A stretch of 64,000 bases of DNA from JANNNF01 sp963772935 (lineage in GTDB: Bacteria > Pseudomonadota > Alphaproteobacteria > Rhodobacterales > Rhodobacteraceae), in NCBI GenBank assembly GCA_963772935.1, contig CAVYZK010000008.1, positions 434,001 through 498,000 of the forward strand, given 5' to 3'. How positions within the stretch are numbered: the stretch's first letter is position 1; the number at the start of each line of letters is the position of its first letter. Under the pieces are notes generated by a model. That model did no database searches and had not been told where the DNA came from. It was given only the letters and a program-made list of their open reading frames with translations. The position numbers and the translations under genes are program-made. Shown here in pieces: positions 26,084 through 35,414 of this stretch.

Positions 26084-27699
26084 CTATCTGGCATCCGCCA
26101 AAACCATCTCCGCGCCCTTCCACCCCATCAGCATCGCAGGCGCATTGGTGTTGCCCGCGATCAGGTTCGGGAACGCCGAGGCATCCACCACCCGCAACCC
26201 CGCCACCCCATGCACCCGCAACCGAGCATCCACCACCGAAGTTGCCGCATCCGGCCCCATCCGGCAGGTGCAGCTTGGGTGATAGACCGTCCCCGACCGC
26301 GGCTGCGGAAATCGTCGATCAACGCCTCGTCCGAAACCACTCGCGGCCCCGGCCGCAACTCCTCGGCGATCAGCCGGGCCATCGCGGGTTGCGCGGCGAT
26401 CCTGCGCAGAAACTTCACCGCCGCCAGCATTTCGGCCACGTCGTGATTGGTGGAAAACGCATTCGCCACGATCACCGGGTGCTGGCGCGGATCAGGCGAA
26501 CCGATGCGAATATGCCCCCGACTGGTCGGCCTGCAATTCGACAAGCCGATCGACAGGCCCGAAAACGGGTCCGGCGTCAGAATGGGCCGCTCGCCATCGC
26601 GGGGCAGCAGGGTTGAAAACGCCTGAAAATACAACTGCATGTTGGGCCGGTCCAGGTCCTCGGACGTTCGAAAAAACCCGCCCGCATGGTTGATGCTTTT
26701 CGCCAGCGGCCCACCCCCGCCCAACACATACTGCATCCCCGCCCGCAGCTTGCCCCACCACGGGCGCAACTCGTCATTGTAGGTCGGCACCGTCATGCGC
26801 CATGAATAATTGATGCCCTGATGGTCGCTCAGATGGTCGCCCACATTGGCATTGTCGCGCTGCACCCCAATGCCCAAACCCTGCAACAGCGCCCCCGGCC
26901 CCACGCCCGACAGTTGCAGCAGTTGTGGCGAATTGATCGCCCCCCCCGCCAGAATGACCTCGGCCCGGGCGTTCAAGCGCACCACCTGCCCCCCCCGCAG
27001 ATACTCCACCCCAACCGCCCGACCGCCTTCGATAATCACCCGCTGCACCAAGGCCCCGGTCACCACCCGCACATTCGCGCGCTGCATCGCAGGTCGCAAA
27101 AACGCCCGCGCCGCCGAATTGCGCCGGGCCCCTTTGATCGTCATCTGATAGATGCCCGCCCCTTCCTGCCGCGCCCCGTTGAAATCCGTCGTCTCGGCCA
27201 GCCCCGCCTGCCCGCAGGCTGCCAGATAATCCTTCACCAACGGATGCAGGCCACGGCGGTTGGCCGACACGAACAACGGCCCGCCCGTGCCCCGCCAGTC
27301 GTCGCCGCCCGCCTCGGTATCCTCCATCGCGCGGTAGGCGCGCAGGCACTCGTCCCAGCCCCAACCCGGATTCTCGGCACCCCATTCGTCATAATCCGCC
27401 CGGTGGCCGCGAATATACACCATCGCGTTGATGGATGATGACCCGCCCAACAGCTTGCCACGCGGCCAGTGATCGCGCTGCCCGTTCAGGCCGGGGTCGG
27501 GTTCGGTCTTATACATCCAGTTGACCGCCGGGTCATAGAACAGCTTGCCGTAGCCCAACGGCAGATGCACATAAAACCGCGCGTCGCTGCCCCCGGCCTC
27601 CAGCACCGTCACCCGATGCTTGCCATTGGCGCTCAGCCGGTCAGCCAGCACACAGCCCGCCGACCCCGCGCCCACGATGATGTAATCGGTGTCGTCCAT
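26084..27699 (-). CDS. GMC-family oxidoreductase, choline dehydrogenase-like (frameshifted near C-terminus)
   Basis: About 538 residues when repaired, the normal length for choline dehydrogenase-type GMC enzymes. It starts DYIIVGAGSAGCVLADRLS (FAD Rossmann motif) and has the GMC signature PRGKLLGGSSSINAMVYIRG. As read, the C-terminus runs into nonsense after about residue 460. Adding one base at the C4 run 26291-26294 restores TVYHPSCTCRMG (active-site region), VVDASAFPNLIAGNTNAPAML and a stop at 26086-26084. BetA oxidises choline to betaine aldehyde and on to betaine; the sulfatase neighbour favours that substrate, but related enzymes act on other alcohols and sequence alone does not decide. 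No betaine aldehyde dehydrogenase gene is in the window. Confidence 0.82.
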
Positions 27700-27803
27700 G
27701 CCCCAGTCATCCCAGCGTCACAATCGGATACTCAGGCTTAAACGCTCCACCAACCGCAAGACGACCAGATCACGACACCAAAGCGTCGGTTTTGTTGCGG
27801 GCG

Positions 27804-28439
27804 TCAGTCTGGCTTGGCCAACCGCGCCGCAAGAACCCCGCTGACGATGCGCGCCGCCACCGTCAAGGCAAGCCCCGCCAACACCATCAGCAACGCCCAC
27901 CCCTCAGTCCGCCGCATCGCATCGGTGCGCTGGGTCAGCAGGGCGTTTTCCGCGCCCCGCATTTGCTCTACCAGGCCGCGCAGATCATCCATGATCACCT
28001 TGCCCCGGTCCGATTTCACCTCTGCCACTGCCTGCGCCTGCTGCCCCGCGCGCGCCAGTTGCAGCGTCGAGTCGATCTCGGCCAACTTGTCGCGCACCAA
28101 CCCTTCCATGGCCGCGACATGCCCGGTTTGCATCGCGTTATCTGCCACCAATGTGCGCAGCCCGGTCAGCGTCGCGCTAACCTCGGCGCGCGACCGCTCA
28201 TACGGTTCCAGATAATCCGCATCCCGCGTCAGCAGATATCCGCGTTGCCCCACCTCAATATCCTGCACCTGCGACAGCACACCATGAATGGCCCCGGTGA
28301 CCCGCAGCGAATGCGCCACCGCCTCACGCGTTTCAGCCAAGCTGCGCCCATAGGTCCAGTTCAGAAAGGCAATGCCCAACAGCGCGGCCACAACCGGCAA
28401 CTGGGTGATAAGGAATGATTTCGTCAGAAACTTGCGCAT
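27804..28439 (-). CDS. CHASE3-domain membrane protein without output domain
   Basis: 211 residues from the ATG at 28439. It has an N-terminal helix (FLITQLPVVAALLGIAFLNWTYG), then a periplasmic helical bundle with the CHASE3 hallmark VQDIEVGQRGYLLTRDADYLEPY, and a second helix near the C-terminus (GWALLMVLAGLALTVAARIVSG), ending AARLAKPD. CHASE3 modules normally sense small molecules at the front of histidine kinases, cyclases or chemoreceptors. Here the protein stops just after the second helix, with no HAMP, kinase or methyl-accepting domain. I saw no frameshift that would extend it. It could be a regulator of another receptor or a truncated sensor. Confidence 0.75.
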   Translation of the reverse strand: MRKFLTKSFLITQLPVVAALLGIAFLNWTYGRSLAETREAVAHSLRVTGAIHGVLSQVQDIEVGQRGYLLTRDADYLEPYERSRAEVSATLTGLRTLVADNAMQTGHVAAMEGLVRDKLAEIDSTLQLARAGQQAQAVAEVKSDRGKVIMDDLRGLVEQMRGAENALLTQRTDAMRRTEGWALLMVLAGLALTVAARIVSGVLAARLAKPD

Positions 28440-28588
28440 CGCGGGTCGTTGCTTTCTGCACTGCGGGCCATAGCGCCAGTCATAGCAGCCCGGCACAGAC
28501 TGTCCACAATCGTAAACAATCCCTTAATCCAGCCGATCAACATACTGAAGCAAAACAACAAAATAACGCCCCCTGCGGGGACACCGCC

Positions 28589-29392
28589 TCACTTCCCCTT
28601 CCAAACCGGATCGCGCTTCTCGGCAAAGGCCCGTGCCCCCTCCAACTGATCCTCGCTCGAATAGAGCCTGTCCACCGTCACCATCTGCCGCTTGGTGACC
28701 CGGTTCAGCGCGTCCTGAAACCGCAACGCCTCGGCCTCCCGCACCACTTCCTTGATCGCCGCATAGACCAGCGGCGGCCCGGATTCGAGCAGCCGCGCCA
28801 GATCCCAAGCCTTGCCCAGCAAGTCAGCAGGCGAGCAAACCTCCTTCACCAACCCCCACCGCAAAGCCTCCTCTGCATCGAACCAACGGCCCGTCAAAAG
28901 CAGGTCCATCGCCACATGATACGGGATACGTTTGGGCAGCTTGATGCTGGCCGCATCCGCCACCGTGCCCGACCGGATCTCCGGCAAGGCAAAGGTCGCA
29001 TTACTGGAACACAGAATCAGATCGCAAGACAGCGCCAACTCCAGCCCCCCGCCGCAACAAATACCGTTCACCGCCGCAATCACCGGCTTGTTCAGGTTCG
29101 GCAGCTCCTGCAAGCCACCAAACCCCCCCACCCCATAATCCCCATCGACCGCATCCCCGCCCGCCGCCGCCTTCAGATCCCAGCCGGGGCAGAAAAACTT
29201 CTCTCCCTCCGCCCGCAGAATACAAACCCGCAGGCTGTCATCATCGCGGAACGCCCGGAAGGTCAGCCCCATGATCCGGCTGGTCGCCAGATCAATCGAG
29301 TTCGCCTTGGGCCGGTCCAGCGTCACCTCCAGCACGGCCCCCTCACGCCGGGTGCGGATCGGGCCTTCGGTCTGCATCGTCATATCGGCCAT
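28589..29392 (-). CDS. Enoyl-CoA hydratase/isomerase family protein, carnitinyl-CoA dehydratase (CaiD)-like
   Basis: 267 residues, normal crotonase size. Visible motifs are LDRPKANSID, FCPGWDLKAAAGG (first oxyanion loop) and NGICCGGGLELALSCDLIL (second oxyanion loop), followed by FALPEIRSGTVADAASIKLPKRIP. The start shares a base with the stop of the upstream acyl-CoA ligase gene (TGATG at 29394-29390), so translation is coupled. In this operon the likely reaction is reversible hydration of crotonobetainyl-CoA to carnitinyl-CoA. A generic enoyl-CoA hydratase cannot be excluded. Confidence 0.82.
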   Translation of the reverse strand: MADMTMQTEGPIRTRREGAVLEVTLDRPKANSIDLATSRIMGLTFRAFRDDDSLRVCILRAEGEKFFCPGWDLKAAAGGDAVDGDYGVGGFGGLQELPNLNKPVIAAVNGICCGGGLELALSCDLILCSSNATFALPEIRSGTVADAASIKLPKRIPYHVAMDLLLTGRWFDAEEALRWGLVKEVCSPADLLGKAWDLARLLESGPPLVYAAIKEVVREAEALRFQDALNRVTKRQMVTVDRLYSSEDQLEGARAFAEKRDPVWKGK

Positions 29393-31387
29393 CAGATATC
29401 CTCCCGGATCAGCGCATCCACCGCAATCGCCCCCTCAGCGCGCAGGATCAGCGGGTTAATCTCAATCTCGGCCAAGGCAGGCCGGGCCTGCATCAGCGCC
29501 TGCAAGGCCATCACCACCTCGACCATCGCCGCCACATCAGCCTTCGGTCGGCCCCGGTAGCCATCAAGCAATGGCCACAGCCGCAACCGCCGCAGCGCCG
29601 CCGTCACCTCCTCCGCCGTCACCGGGGCCACCAGCGTGACCGTATCGGCCAGCAGTTCCGCCGTAACCCCGCCCATCCCAAGCGTCAGCGTGACGCCATA
29701 GATCGGGTCGCGTTGCAGGCCCACCAGCACCTCGGCCACCGCCCCCGTCACCATTTCCTCGGCCAGATACCCCGTCGCCCCCGGCATTTCCGCCTGTCCC
29801 GCAAGGCTCGCCAAGACCCAACCGCACCGCCCCGGCCTCGGTCTTGTGGGCGAACCCCAAGCCCTTCAGCGCCAAGGGCGGCACCAGCGGCCCGGCCCGT
29901 TCCACCAACTTGGCCAGCGTCGGGGCCGCAATCCCGCGCGGCACCCGAACGCCCGCTTGCGCCAGCAAAGCCTTGCCCTCGGCCTCCGACAACAACCGCG
30001 TCTCACTCGGGTCTTGCGCCGCCCAAGGTCGCCAACCCGGCAGTCCCGGAGCGGTCTGTGCCGCAGCCATCGCCGCCAACGCGGCCTCCAGCCCCATCAG
30101 CACACACAACCCCTGATCCATCAGGCGCATCGCGTGGGCCTCGTCAAAATTCTCGCTCAACAAGGATACGGCAAAGGCGGGCTTGCCCGTGGCAGCCTGC
30201 GCCGCCGCAATCGACTCCAAGGCCGGGCCATAACTGGACGGATCGCAACGGTCCGGGCGCGGCGGGTCGATGATGAAAATTCCGGCGTCATAGGCGGCCA
30301 GCATGGTGCTGAACACATCCGTGGTGCGCGGCCCGTCACCCCAGATGAAGGTGTGGTAATCCAGTGGGTTGGCGATGGTCGGGATCGGCCCGAGAATCTC
30401 GGCCAGCCGTTGTCCGGTGGCTACCGGAACAGGTGGAAAGTCGATGCCAAAGGGGGCGGCCAGATCGGCCACCAGCCCCGCCTCGCCACCCGAACAGGAC
30501 AGGCTGCACAAGCGCGCGCCCAAATCCGGCCCGTGAGAATGAAAAATCTTCAACGTCTCCAGCAGTTCCGCCGGGGTCGAAACCTCGGCCACCCCCGCTT
30601 GCCGCAGAAAGGCCGAAGACGCGGCCCCCCCTCCGGCCAAAGACGCGGTATGCGAGGCGGCAGCGGTGCGCGACAGCTCTGTCTTGCCCGACTTGATGCA
30701 GACAATCCCCTTGCCAGCCGCCCGCGCCGCTGCGGCCAGTGCCGCAAAGCCGGGGGCATCATCAATGCCCTCGATATACAGACCAATCGCTGTCACACGG
30801 TCGTCCGCCAGCAACGCCCCGGCAAGGTCCGACAACCCCACCTGCGCCGCATTGCCCAGACAGGCGACATACGCGACGGGAACGGCCCGTGCCTGCATCG
30901 TCATGTTGATCACGATGTTGGACGATTGCGAGAGCAGCGCCACGCCCCGGTCCACGCGGCGCCCGCCATGCTGATCGGGCCACAAAAGCGCGCCGTCGAG
31001 GTAGTTGATCACGCCATAGCAATTCGGGCCAAGGATCGGCATCTCGCCCGCCGCCGCAACCAGATCGGCCTGCAAACCGGCCTCCCCGGCCTCTTCCCAC
31101 CCGCTGGCAAAACAGATCGCGCCGCCTGCGCCCATGGCGGCCAGTTCGCGCACCACATCAACCGTCGCATGGCGGTTGACGCCGATGAACACCGCATCCG
31201 GCACCGCCGGTAGGTCAGCAAGACTGGCGTAGGCTTTCACACCGCCGACCTGTTCACGGGTCGGATGCACGGGCCAGACCGGGCCGTCAAACCCCATCTT
31301 GGCGCATTGTTCTATCACGTTGGCGGCCCAACCCGCCCCCAGAACGGCGATGGAGCGGGGGCGCAGCAGGCGGGTCAGGTCTTTCAT
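29392..31387 (-). CDS. ADP-forming acyl-CoA ligase (acetate-CoA ligase/succinyl-CoA synthetase-like fusion), frameshifted
   Basis: About 664 residues when repaired. The N-terminal CoA-binding domain (LLRPRSIAVLGAG) and the succinyl-CoA synthetase alpha-like part are followed by a C-terminal ATP-grasp domain (LTLGMGGVTAELLADTVTLVAPV and PALAEIEINPLIL). An extra A at 29813-29814 splits it; removing it yields VRLGLASLAGQAEM and joins the two frames. The start at 31387 gives MKDLTRLLRPRS. These NDP-forming ligases make acyl-CoA from an acid, ATP and CoA. Between carnitine dehydrogenase and a crotonase it probably activates gamma-butyrobetaine, crotonobetaine or carnitine, the role of the AMP-forming CaiC elsewhere. 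Confidence 0.83.
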
Positions 31388-31415
31388 GGCCTGCCCCCTG
31401 CATGAATGGCGCAAG

Positions 31416-31623
31416 CCGGGGGCGCTTCGCCCCCCGGACCCCCAGAGGATATTTTCAGACAGAAAATAGAAACACCTCGCGCCCGAGATGGGAACGAAGT
31501 GCCATTTCCCGTCACGGTCATCGGCGTCCCCGCCTGTACCACCAAACTACTTTGGCGGGCTGAGGTTAATGCTAGGTGAGCGGGCAAGCGGTACATGATC
31601 ATTTTCTGTCTCTAAATATCCTC
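31416..31623. repeat. Extragenic repeat pair flanking a 133-base spacer
   Basis: CCGGGGGCG (31416-31424) pairs with 31428-31437 as a tight hairpin. It is followed by a 23-base motif GAGGATATTT...CAGAAAAT (31445-31467). An inverted copy of that motif, with 3 mismatches, lies at 31601-31623. The 133 bases between contain no credible gene. This fills most of the gap between the acyl-CoA ligase start and the acyl-CoA dehydrogenase stop, and may attenuate the downstream half of the operon. Confidence 0.65.
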
Positions 31624-31671
31624 GGGGGGTGACGCGCGCCGCGCCGAGGGGGCAGACAGCCCCCCGGTCTG

Positions 31672-32838
31672 CTACCCCCCCACCGAGCGCAGCATTTCAC
31701 GGCTGATGATGTGGCGCTGAATCTCGGAAGTGCCCTCCCATATCCGTTCCACCCGGGCATCGCGCCAGATGCGCTCCAGCGGCAATTCGTCCATCAGACC
31801 CATGCCGCCATGAATCTGGATCGCCTCATCCGCCACCATCGCCAGCACTTCGGTCGCTTTCAGTTTCGCCATCGACATATCGGCCTCTGTCACCGTGCCC
31901 TGATCGTATTTCCACGCGGCCTCTCGCGTCAGCAATTCCGCCGCTTTCAGCTCCATCGCCATATCGGCCAGTTTGAAGCTGGTGCCCTGAAACTTGCCAA
32001 TGGCTTGCCCGAATTGCCGCCGTTCGGCCGCATAGGCCACCGCCAGCGTCAGCGCACGTTCGGCGCGGCCAAGGCAGGTCGAGGCCACCTGCAACCGGGT
32101 CGCGCCCAGCCATTGGCCTGCCACCTCAAACCCCTTGTGAACCTCGCCCAACACTTGATCCGATGACAAGCGGCACTCGTCGAATTCGAGGATCATGTTG
32201 TTGTAGCCGCGGTGGCTGACGTTGCGATAGCCTTCTCGTACGGTGAAACCGGGGGTGCCCTTATCCACCAGAAACGCCGTGATCAGCCGCCGTTTGCCGC
32301 GCGGGGTTTCCTCCTCGCCAGACGCGGCCCAGACGATCACGAAATCGGCCACATCAGCGTGGCTGATGAAATGCTTGGTGCCGTTGAGGATGAAATCGCC
32401 GCCCTCGGCCCGGGCAAAGGTCTTCATTCCGCGCAGGTCTGACCCCGCCCCCGGTTCGGTCATCGCCTGAGCATCATGGCGCAAGCCCTTGATGCAGGGA
32501 AACAAATACCTCTCGCGCTGGTCTGGCGTGCAGGCCAGCAGGATATTTGACGGGCGCGAGACGCAGGTCCAGTGCAGGGCGTAATTGGCGCGGCCCAGTT
32601 CTTTTTCATAGAGCAGCCAGGTCAGGGTATCGAGGCCCGCCCCGCCCACATCGGCTGGCATGTTGGCGGCGTAAAGCCCTGCCGCAATCGCCTTGGCCGC
32701 AATCTCGGCGCGCAATTCGGGGCGCAGGATGCCGGTGCGTTCGACCTCGGCCTCGTGCGGGTAAAGCTCGGTCTCCACGAAGGCGCGGGTGGTCTGGACG
32801 ATCATCCGCTGTTCATCGGACAGGCCGAAATCCATCAT
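31672..32838 (-). CDS. Acyl-CoA dehydrogenase, probable gamma-butyrobetainyl-CoA/crotonobetainyl-CoA type
   Basis: 388 residues. Family motifs are MTEPGAGSDLRGMKTFA (flavin/substrate site), NGTKHFISHADVADFVIVWA, ERRQFGQAIGKFQGTSFKLADMA and the C-terminal QIHGGMGLMDELPLERIWRDARVERIWEGTSEIQRHII. It is an FAD enzyme that needs an electron-transfer flavoprotein as acceptor. Its start overlaps the stop of the carnitine dehydrogenase gene by four bases (ATGA, 32835-32838), so the two are co-translated. With the ligase, crotonase and carnitine dehydrogenase it would oxidise gamma-butyrobetainyl-CoA to crotonobetainyl-CoA; that specificity is inferred from context. Confidence 0.88.
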   Translation of the reverse strand: MMDFGLSDEQRMIVQTTRAFVETELYPHEAEVERTGILRPELRAEIAAKAIAAGLYAANMPADVGGAGLDTLTWLLYEKELGRANYALHWTCVSRPSNILLACTPDQRERYLFPCIKGLRHDAQAMTEPGAGSDLRGMKTFARAEGGDFILNGTKHFISHADVADFVIVWAASGEEETPRGKRRLITAFLVDKGTPGFTVREGYRNVSHRGYNNMILEFDECRLSSDQVLGEVHKGFEVAGQWLGATRLQVASTCLGRAERALTLAVAYAAERRQFGQAIGKFQGTSFKLADMAMELKAAELLTREAAWKYDQGTVTEADMSMAKLKATEVLAMVADEAIQIHGGMGLMDELPLERIWRDARVERIWEGTSEIQRHIISREMLRSVGG

Positions 32839-34298
32839 GTGTTCCTTTGGCCGACATGGCGACCCGCGGACGCAGGGCGCGGCAGGACGGCGTGCGCCTT
32901 GGCAATCGGGTCCAGTTTAGCACGGATTTCAGGGGCCGCCGGGCAGGTCTTGCCCTTTGCCATATCGACGTGCAGCAGGATTTGCTCGACCGTTGCCACA
33001 GGTTCATCCCCCCGCAGGATGCGCAGGAAAAGGTGCAGGCGTTTGTCGTCGGCCATCAGCACCTGCACGGTTCCGGTCAGCGCATCGCCGACCTTGGCCT
33101 CGCCCAAGTGCATCACATGGGACTCGGCGGTGTAGTAGCTGTGGCCGCCCTGCACATAGTCCAGATCTGCCCCGATCAGGCGCAGGAATGCGTCGCAAGT
33201 CTCTGACCCTGCAAACAAATAGCGGCTTTCGGTCATGTGACCGTTATAGTCGATCCACCCCGGCAGCACCTGCATCTGCGCCATCACCATCGGCGCGGTC
33301 GCATCCTTGGCGGGTTCCGCGTGGTACGCCGCAGCCCTGCGCGCGTCATGGTCGCGCAGCACCTTGCCCGCACCCCAGTTGCGGTCCTTCAGGGCGCGCA
33401 GGAAGCCGATCAGGTTGCTGTCGCGGATGCGTTCCAGCTCTCGGATCGTGTGGTGGCCCGATTGCGCGTCCGACTGGCCTGCGATCAGATCGACCAATTC
33501 GTCGTTGAACTCGGGCACGTCCATCAGCTTGGTCCAGGGCCAGGTCAGGCAGGGCCCGAACTGCGCCATGAAATGCTTCATGCCCGCCTCGCCACCCGCC
33601 ACGCGGTAGGTTTCAAACAGCCCCATCTGGCCCCACCGCAGGCCAAAGCCCATGCGGATCGCCTCGTCGATTTCCTCGGTCGTGGCGACGCCGTCCTTGA
33701 CCAGCCACAGCGCCTCGCGCCACACGGCCTCGAGGAAGCGGTCGGCGATATGGGCGTCGATTTCCTTGCGGACATGCAGGGGGAACATGCCGATCTCGCG
33801 CAGGGTTTCCTTGACCCTCTCGATCAGCGCCATGTCGGATTTGGGCGAGGGCACCACCTCGGCCAGGGGCAGCAGGTAGACCGGGTTGAACGGGTGGGCG
33901 ACGAAAATCACCGACGGGTCGGCGGCGTTTTCCTGCAACTCGGATGGCTTGAAGCCAGAGGTGGAGGAGCCGATCGGCACACCGTGGCTGGATTGTTGGA
34001 TCTGTGCAAAGACGCGGTGTTTCAGGTCCAGCCGTTCAGAGACGGATTCCTGAATGTAATCTGCCCCTTCCACCGCTTCGGTGATGGTCTGCGCGAAGGT
34101 CAGCGTACCTTCCGCCAACATCGGAATATCACTAAGGGCGGGCAAGGCGGCGCGGGCGTTGGCCAGCACTTCGCCGATCTTTCGTTCGGCTTGCGGGTCG
34201 GGGTCGAACACCGACACGTTCCAGCCGTTGAGCAGGAACCGCGCCGCCCACCCGCCGCCGATAACCCCACCACCAATGATTGCTGCTTTGCGTGTCAT
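32835..34298 (-). CDS. L-carnitine 3-dehydrogenase fused to a C-terminal hot-dog thioesterase
   Basis: 487 residues from the ATG at 34298 (AAAGGAAAA upstream). Residues ~1-320 form a 3-hydroxyacyl-CoA-dehydrogenase-like NAD enzyme: AAIIGGGVIGGGWAARF, SSTSGFKPSELQ, VAHPFNPVYLLPLAEVV. Residues ~345-487 form a separate 4-hydroxybenzoyl-CoA-thioesterase-like hot-dog domain (VLPGWIDYNGHMTESRYLF). This fusion is known for alphaproteobacterial carnitine dehydrogenases, in which the second domain is a betainyl-CoA thioesterase; in Pseudomonas the activities are encoded by separate cdhA and cdhB. It oxidises carnitine to 3-dehydrocarnitine and, after the CdhC step, releases betaine from betainyl-CoA. 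Confidence 0.9.
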   Translation of the reverse strand: MTRKAAIIGGGVIGGGWAARFLLNGWNVSVFDPDPQAERKIGEVLANARAALPALSDIPMLAEGTLTFAQTITEAVEGADYIQESVSERLDLKHRVFAQIQQSSHGVPIGSSTSGFKPSELQENAADPSVIFVAHPFNPVYLLPLAEVVPSPKSDMALIERVKETLREIGMFPLHVRKEIDAHIADRFLEAVWREALWLVKDGVATTEEIDEAIRMGFGLRWGQMGLFETYRVAGGEAGMKHFMAQFGPCLTWPWTKLMDVPEFNDELVDLIAGQSDAQSGHHTIRELERIRDSNLIGFLRALKDRNWGAGKVLRDHDARRAAAYHAEPAKDATAPMVMAQMQVLPGWIDYNGHMTESRYLFAGSETCDAFLRLIGADLDYVQGGHSYYTAESHVMHLGEAKVGDALTGTVQVLMADDKRLHLFLRILRGDEPVATVEQILLHVDMAKGKTCPAAPEIRAKLDPIAKAHAVLPRPASAGRHVGQRNT

Positions 34299-34324
34299 AG
34301 TCTTTTCCTTTGTCCCGGGGATCG

Positions 34325-34427
34325 CCCCCACCCCAACCCTCCCCACAAGGGGGAGGGAGGCTCCTCATTCCAACCCGTGCAAAACCGTCGCTTCCCTCCC
34401 CCCCGTGGGGAGGGAGAGGGTGGGGGG
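34325..34427. repeat. Long imperfect extragenic palindrome (REP-like)
   Basis: A C-rich arm (about 34325-34361, CCCCCACCCCAACCCTCCCC then AAGGGGGAGGG) and a complementary arm (about 34391-34427) surround a short AT-containing centre. It fills the gap between the BKACE and carnitine dehydrogenase genes and ends directly at the BKACE stop. Similar C-rich palindromes are widespread in proteobacterial genomes; this one could trim or terminate the transcript within the operon. Confidence 0.7.
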
Positions 34428-35342
34428 CTACCGCGCCAACGGCGCCCGCTTTTCCAGCTTCAGCTTGGCCCGCACTTCGGCAGGGGTGATCACCCGCGCG
34501 CCCATGTTTTCCACGATGGTGCAGGCGCGTTCCACCAGTTGCGCGTTGGTGGCCAGCACGCCCTTGTCGAGCCACAGGTTATCTTCCAACCCGACCCGCA
34601 CATTGCCGCCTGCCAGCACCGAGGCCGCGACATAGGCCATCTGGTTGCGGCCAATGGCAAAGGCCGACCAGTTCCAACTGGCGGGCACGTTGTTGACCAT
34701 GGCGAGGAAGGTGTTCAGATCATCCGGCGCGCCCCATGGCACGCCCATGCACAGTTGCACCAGCACCGGGTCGGGGATCGCGCCTTCGCGCACCAGTTCC
34801 TTCGCCAACCACAGATGCCCGGTATCGAACGCCTCAATCTCGATCCGCACGCCCGCCGCCGTCATCCGCCGCGCCATGTCGCGCAACAGGCCGGGGGTGT
34901 TGACCATCACATAATCGGCTTCGTTGAAGTTCATCGTGCCGCAATCAAGGGTGCAAATCTCGGGCCGGCACTCGACCACATGCGCCACCCGTTCGGTCGC
35001 CCCGGCCATGTCAGACCGTGGGCCCATGCGGCCCATGGCCTCGGACCCTTCAAAGTAGATGTCGCCGCCCATGCCCGCGGTCAGGTTCAGCACCACATCG
35101 ACCGCCGAATCCCGGATGCGTTCGGTGACTTCGCGGTAGAGCGCGGGGTCGCGCGATGGCTTGCCGGATTCGGGGTCGCGCACATGGCAATGCACCACGG
35201 CAGCGCCCGCCTTCGCCGCATCAATCGCGCTGTCGGCAATCTGCTGCGGGCTGCGCGGCACATGCGGGCTTTTGTCCTGCGTGCCGCCCGATCCGGTTAC
35301 GGCACAAGTGATGAAAACCTCACGGTTCATGGTCAGCGGCAT
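34428..35342 (-). CDS. cdhC: Beta-keto acid cleavage enzyme (BKACE, DUF849), dehydrocarnitine cleavage CdhC-like
   Basis: 304 residues from the ATG at 35342, which has GGAGGG upstream; the frame is open to 35549. It is a TIM-barrel Zn enzyme with CAVTGSGG near the N-terminus and VVHCHVRDPESGKPSRD supplying the metal His-x-His. It also has TLDCGTMNF and EIEAFDTGHLW. BKACE enzymes combine a beta-keto acid with acetyl-CoA to give acetoacetate and a new CoA ester. CdhC converts 3-dehydrocarnitine plus acetyl-CoA to acetoacetate and betainyl-CoA. It is first of the carnitine genes and divergent from a CdhR-like regulator, as in known carnitine loci. Confidence 0.9.
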   Translation of the reverse strand: MPLTMNREVFITCAVTGSGGTQDKSPHVPRSPQQIADSAIDAAKAGAAVVHCHVRDPESGKPSRDPALYREVTERIRDSAVDVVLNLTAGMGGDIYFEGSEAMGRMGPRSDMAGATERVAHVVECRPEICTLDCGTMNFNEADYVMVNTPGLLRDMARRMTAAGVRIEIEAFDTGHLWLAKELVREGAIPDPVLVQLCMGVPWGAPDDLNTFLAMVNNVPASWNWSAFAIGRNQMAYVAASVLAGGNVRVGLEDNLWLDKGVLATNAQLVERACTIVENMGARVITPAEVRAKLKLEKRAPLAR

Positions 35343-35414
35343 GGCACCCTCCGATAGCTGTTGGCCCACCATAGCCATCTTGAACGCCTGCGCCCTACAG
35401 TTTACGAAATCTGC

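Noticed and set aside
25930..26616. 228-residue plus-strand frame across the sulfatase/GMC junction
   Set aside because: It crosses an inverted repeat and lies opposite the GMC gene's conserved C-terminus.
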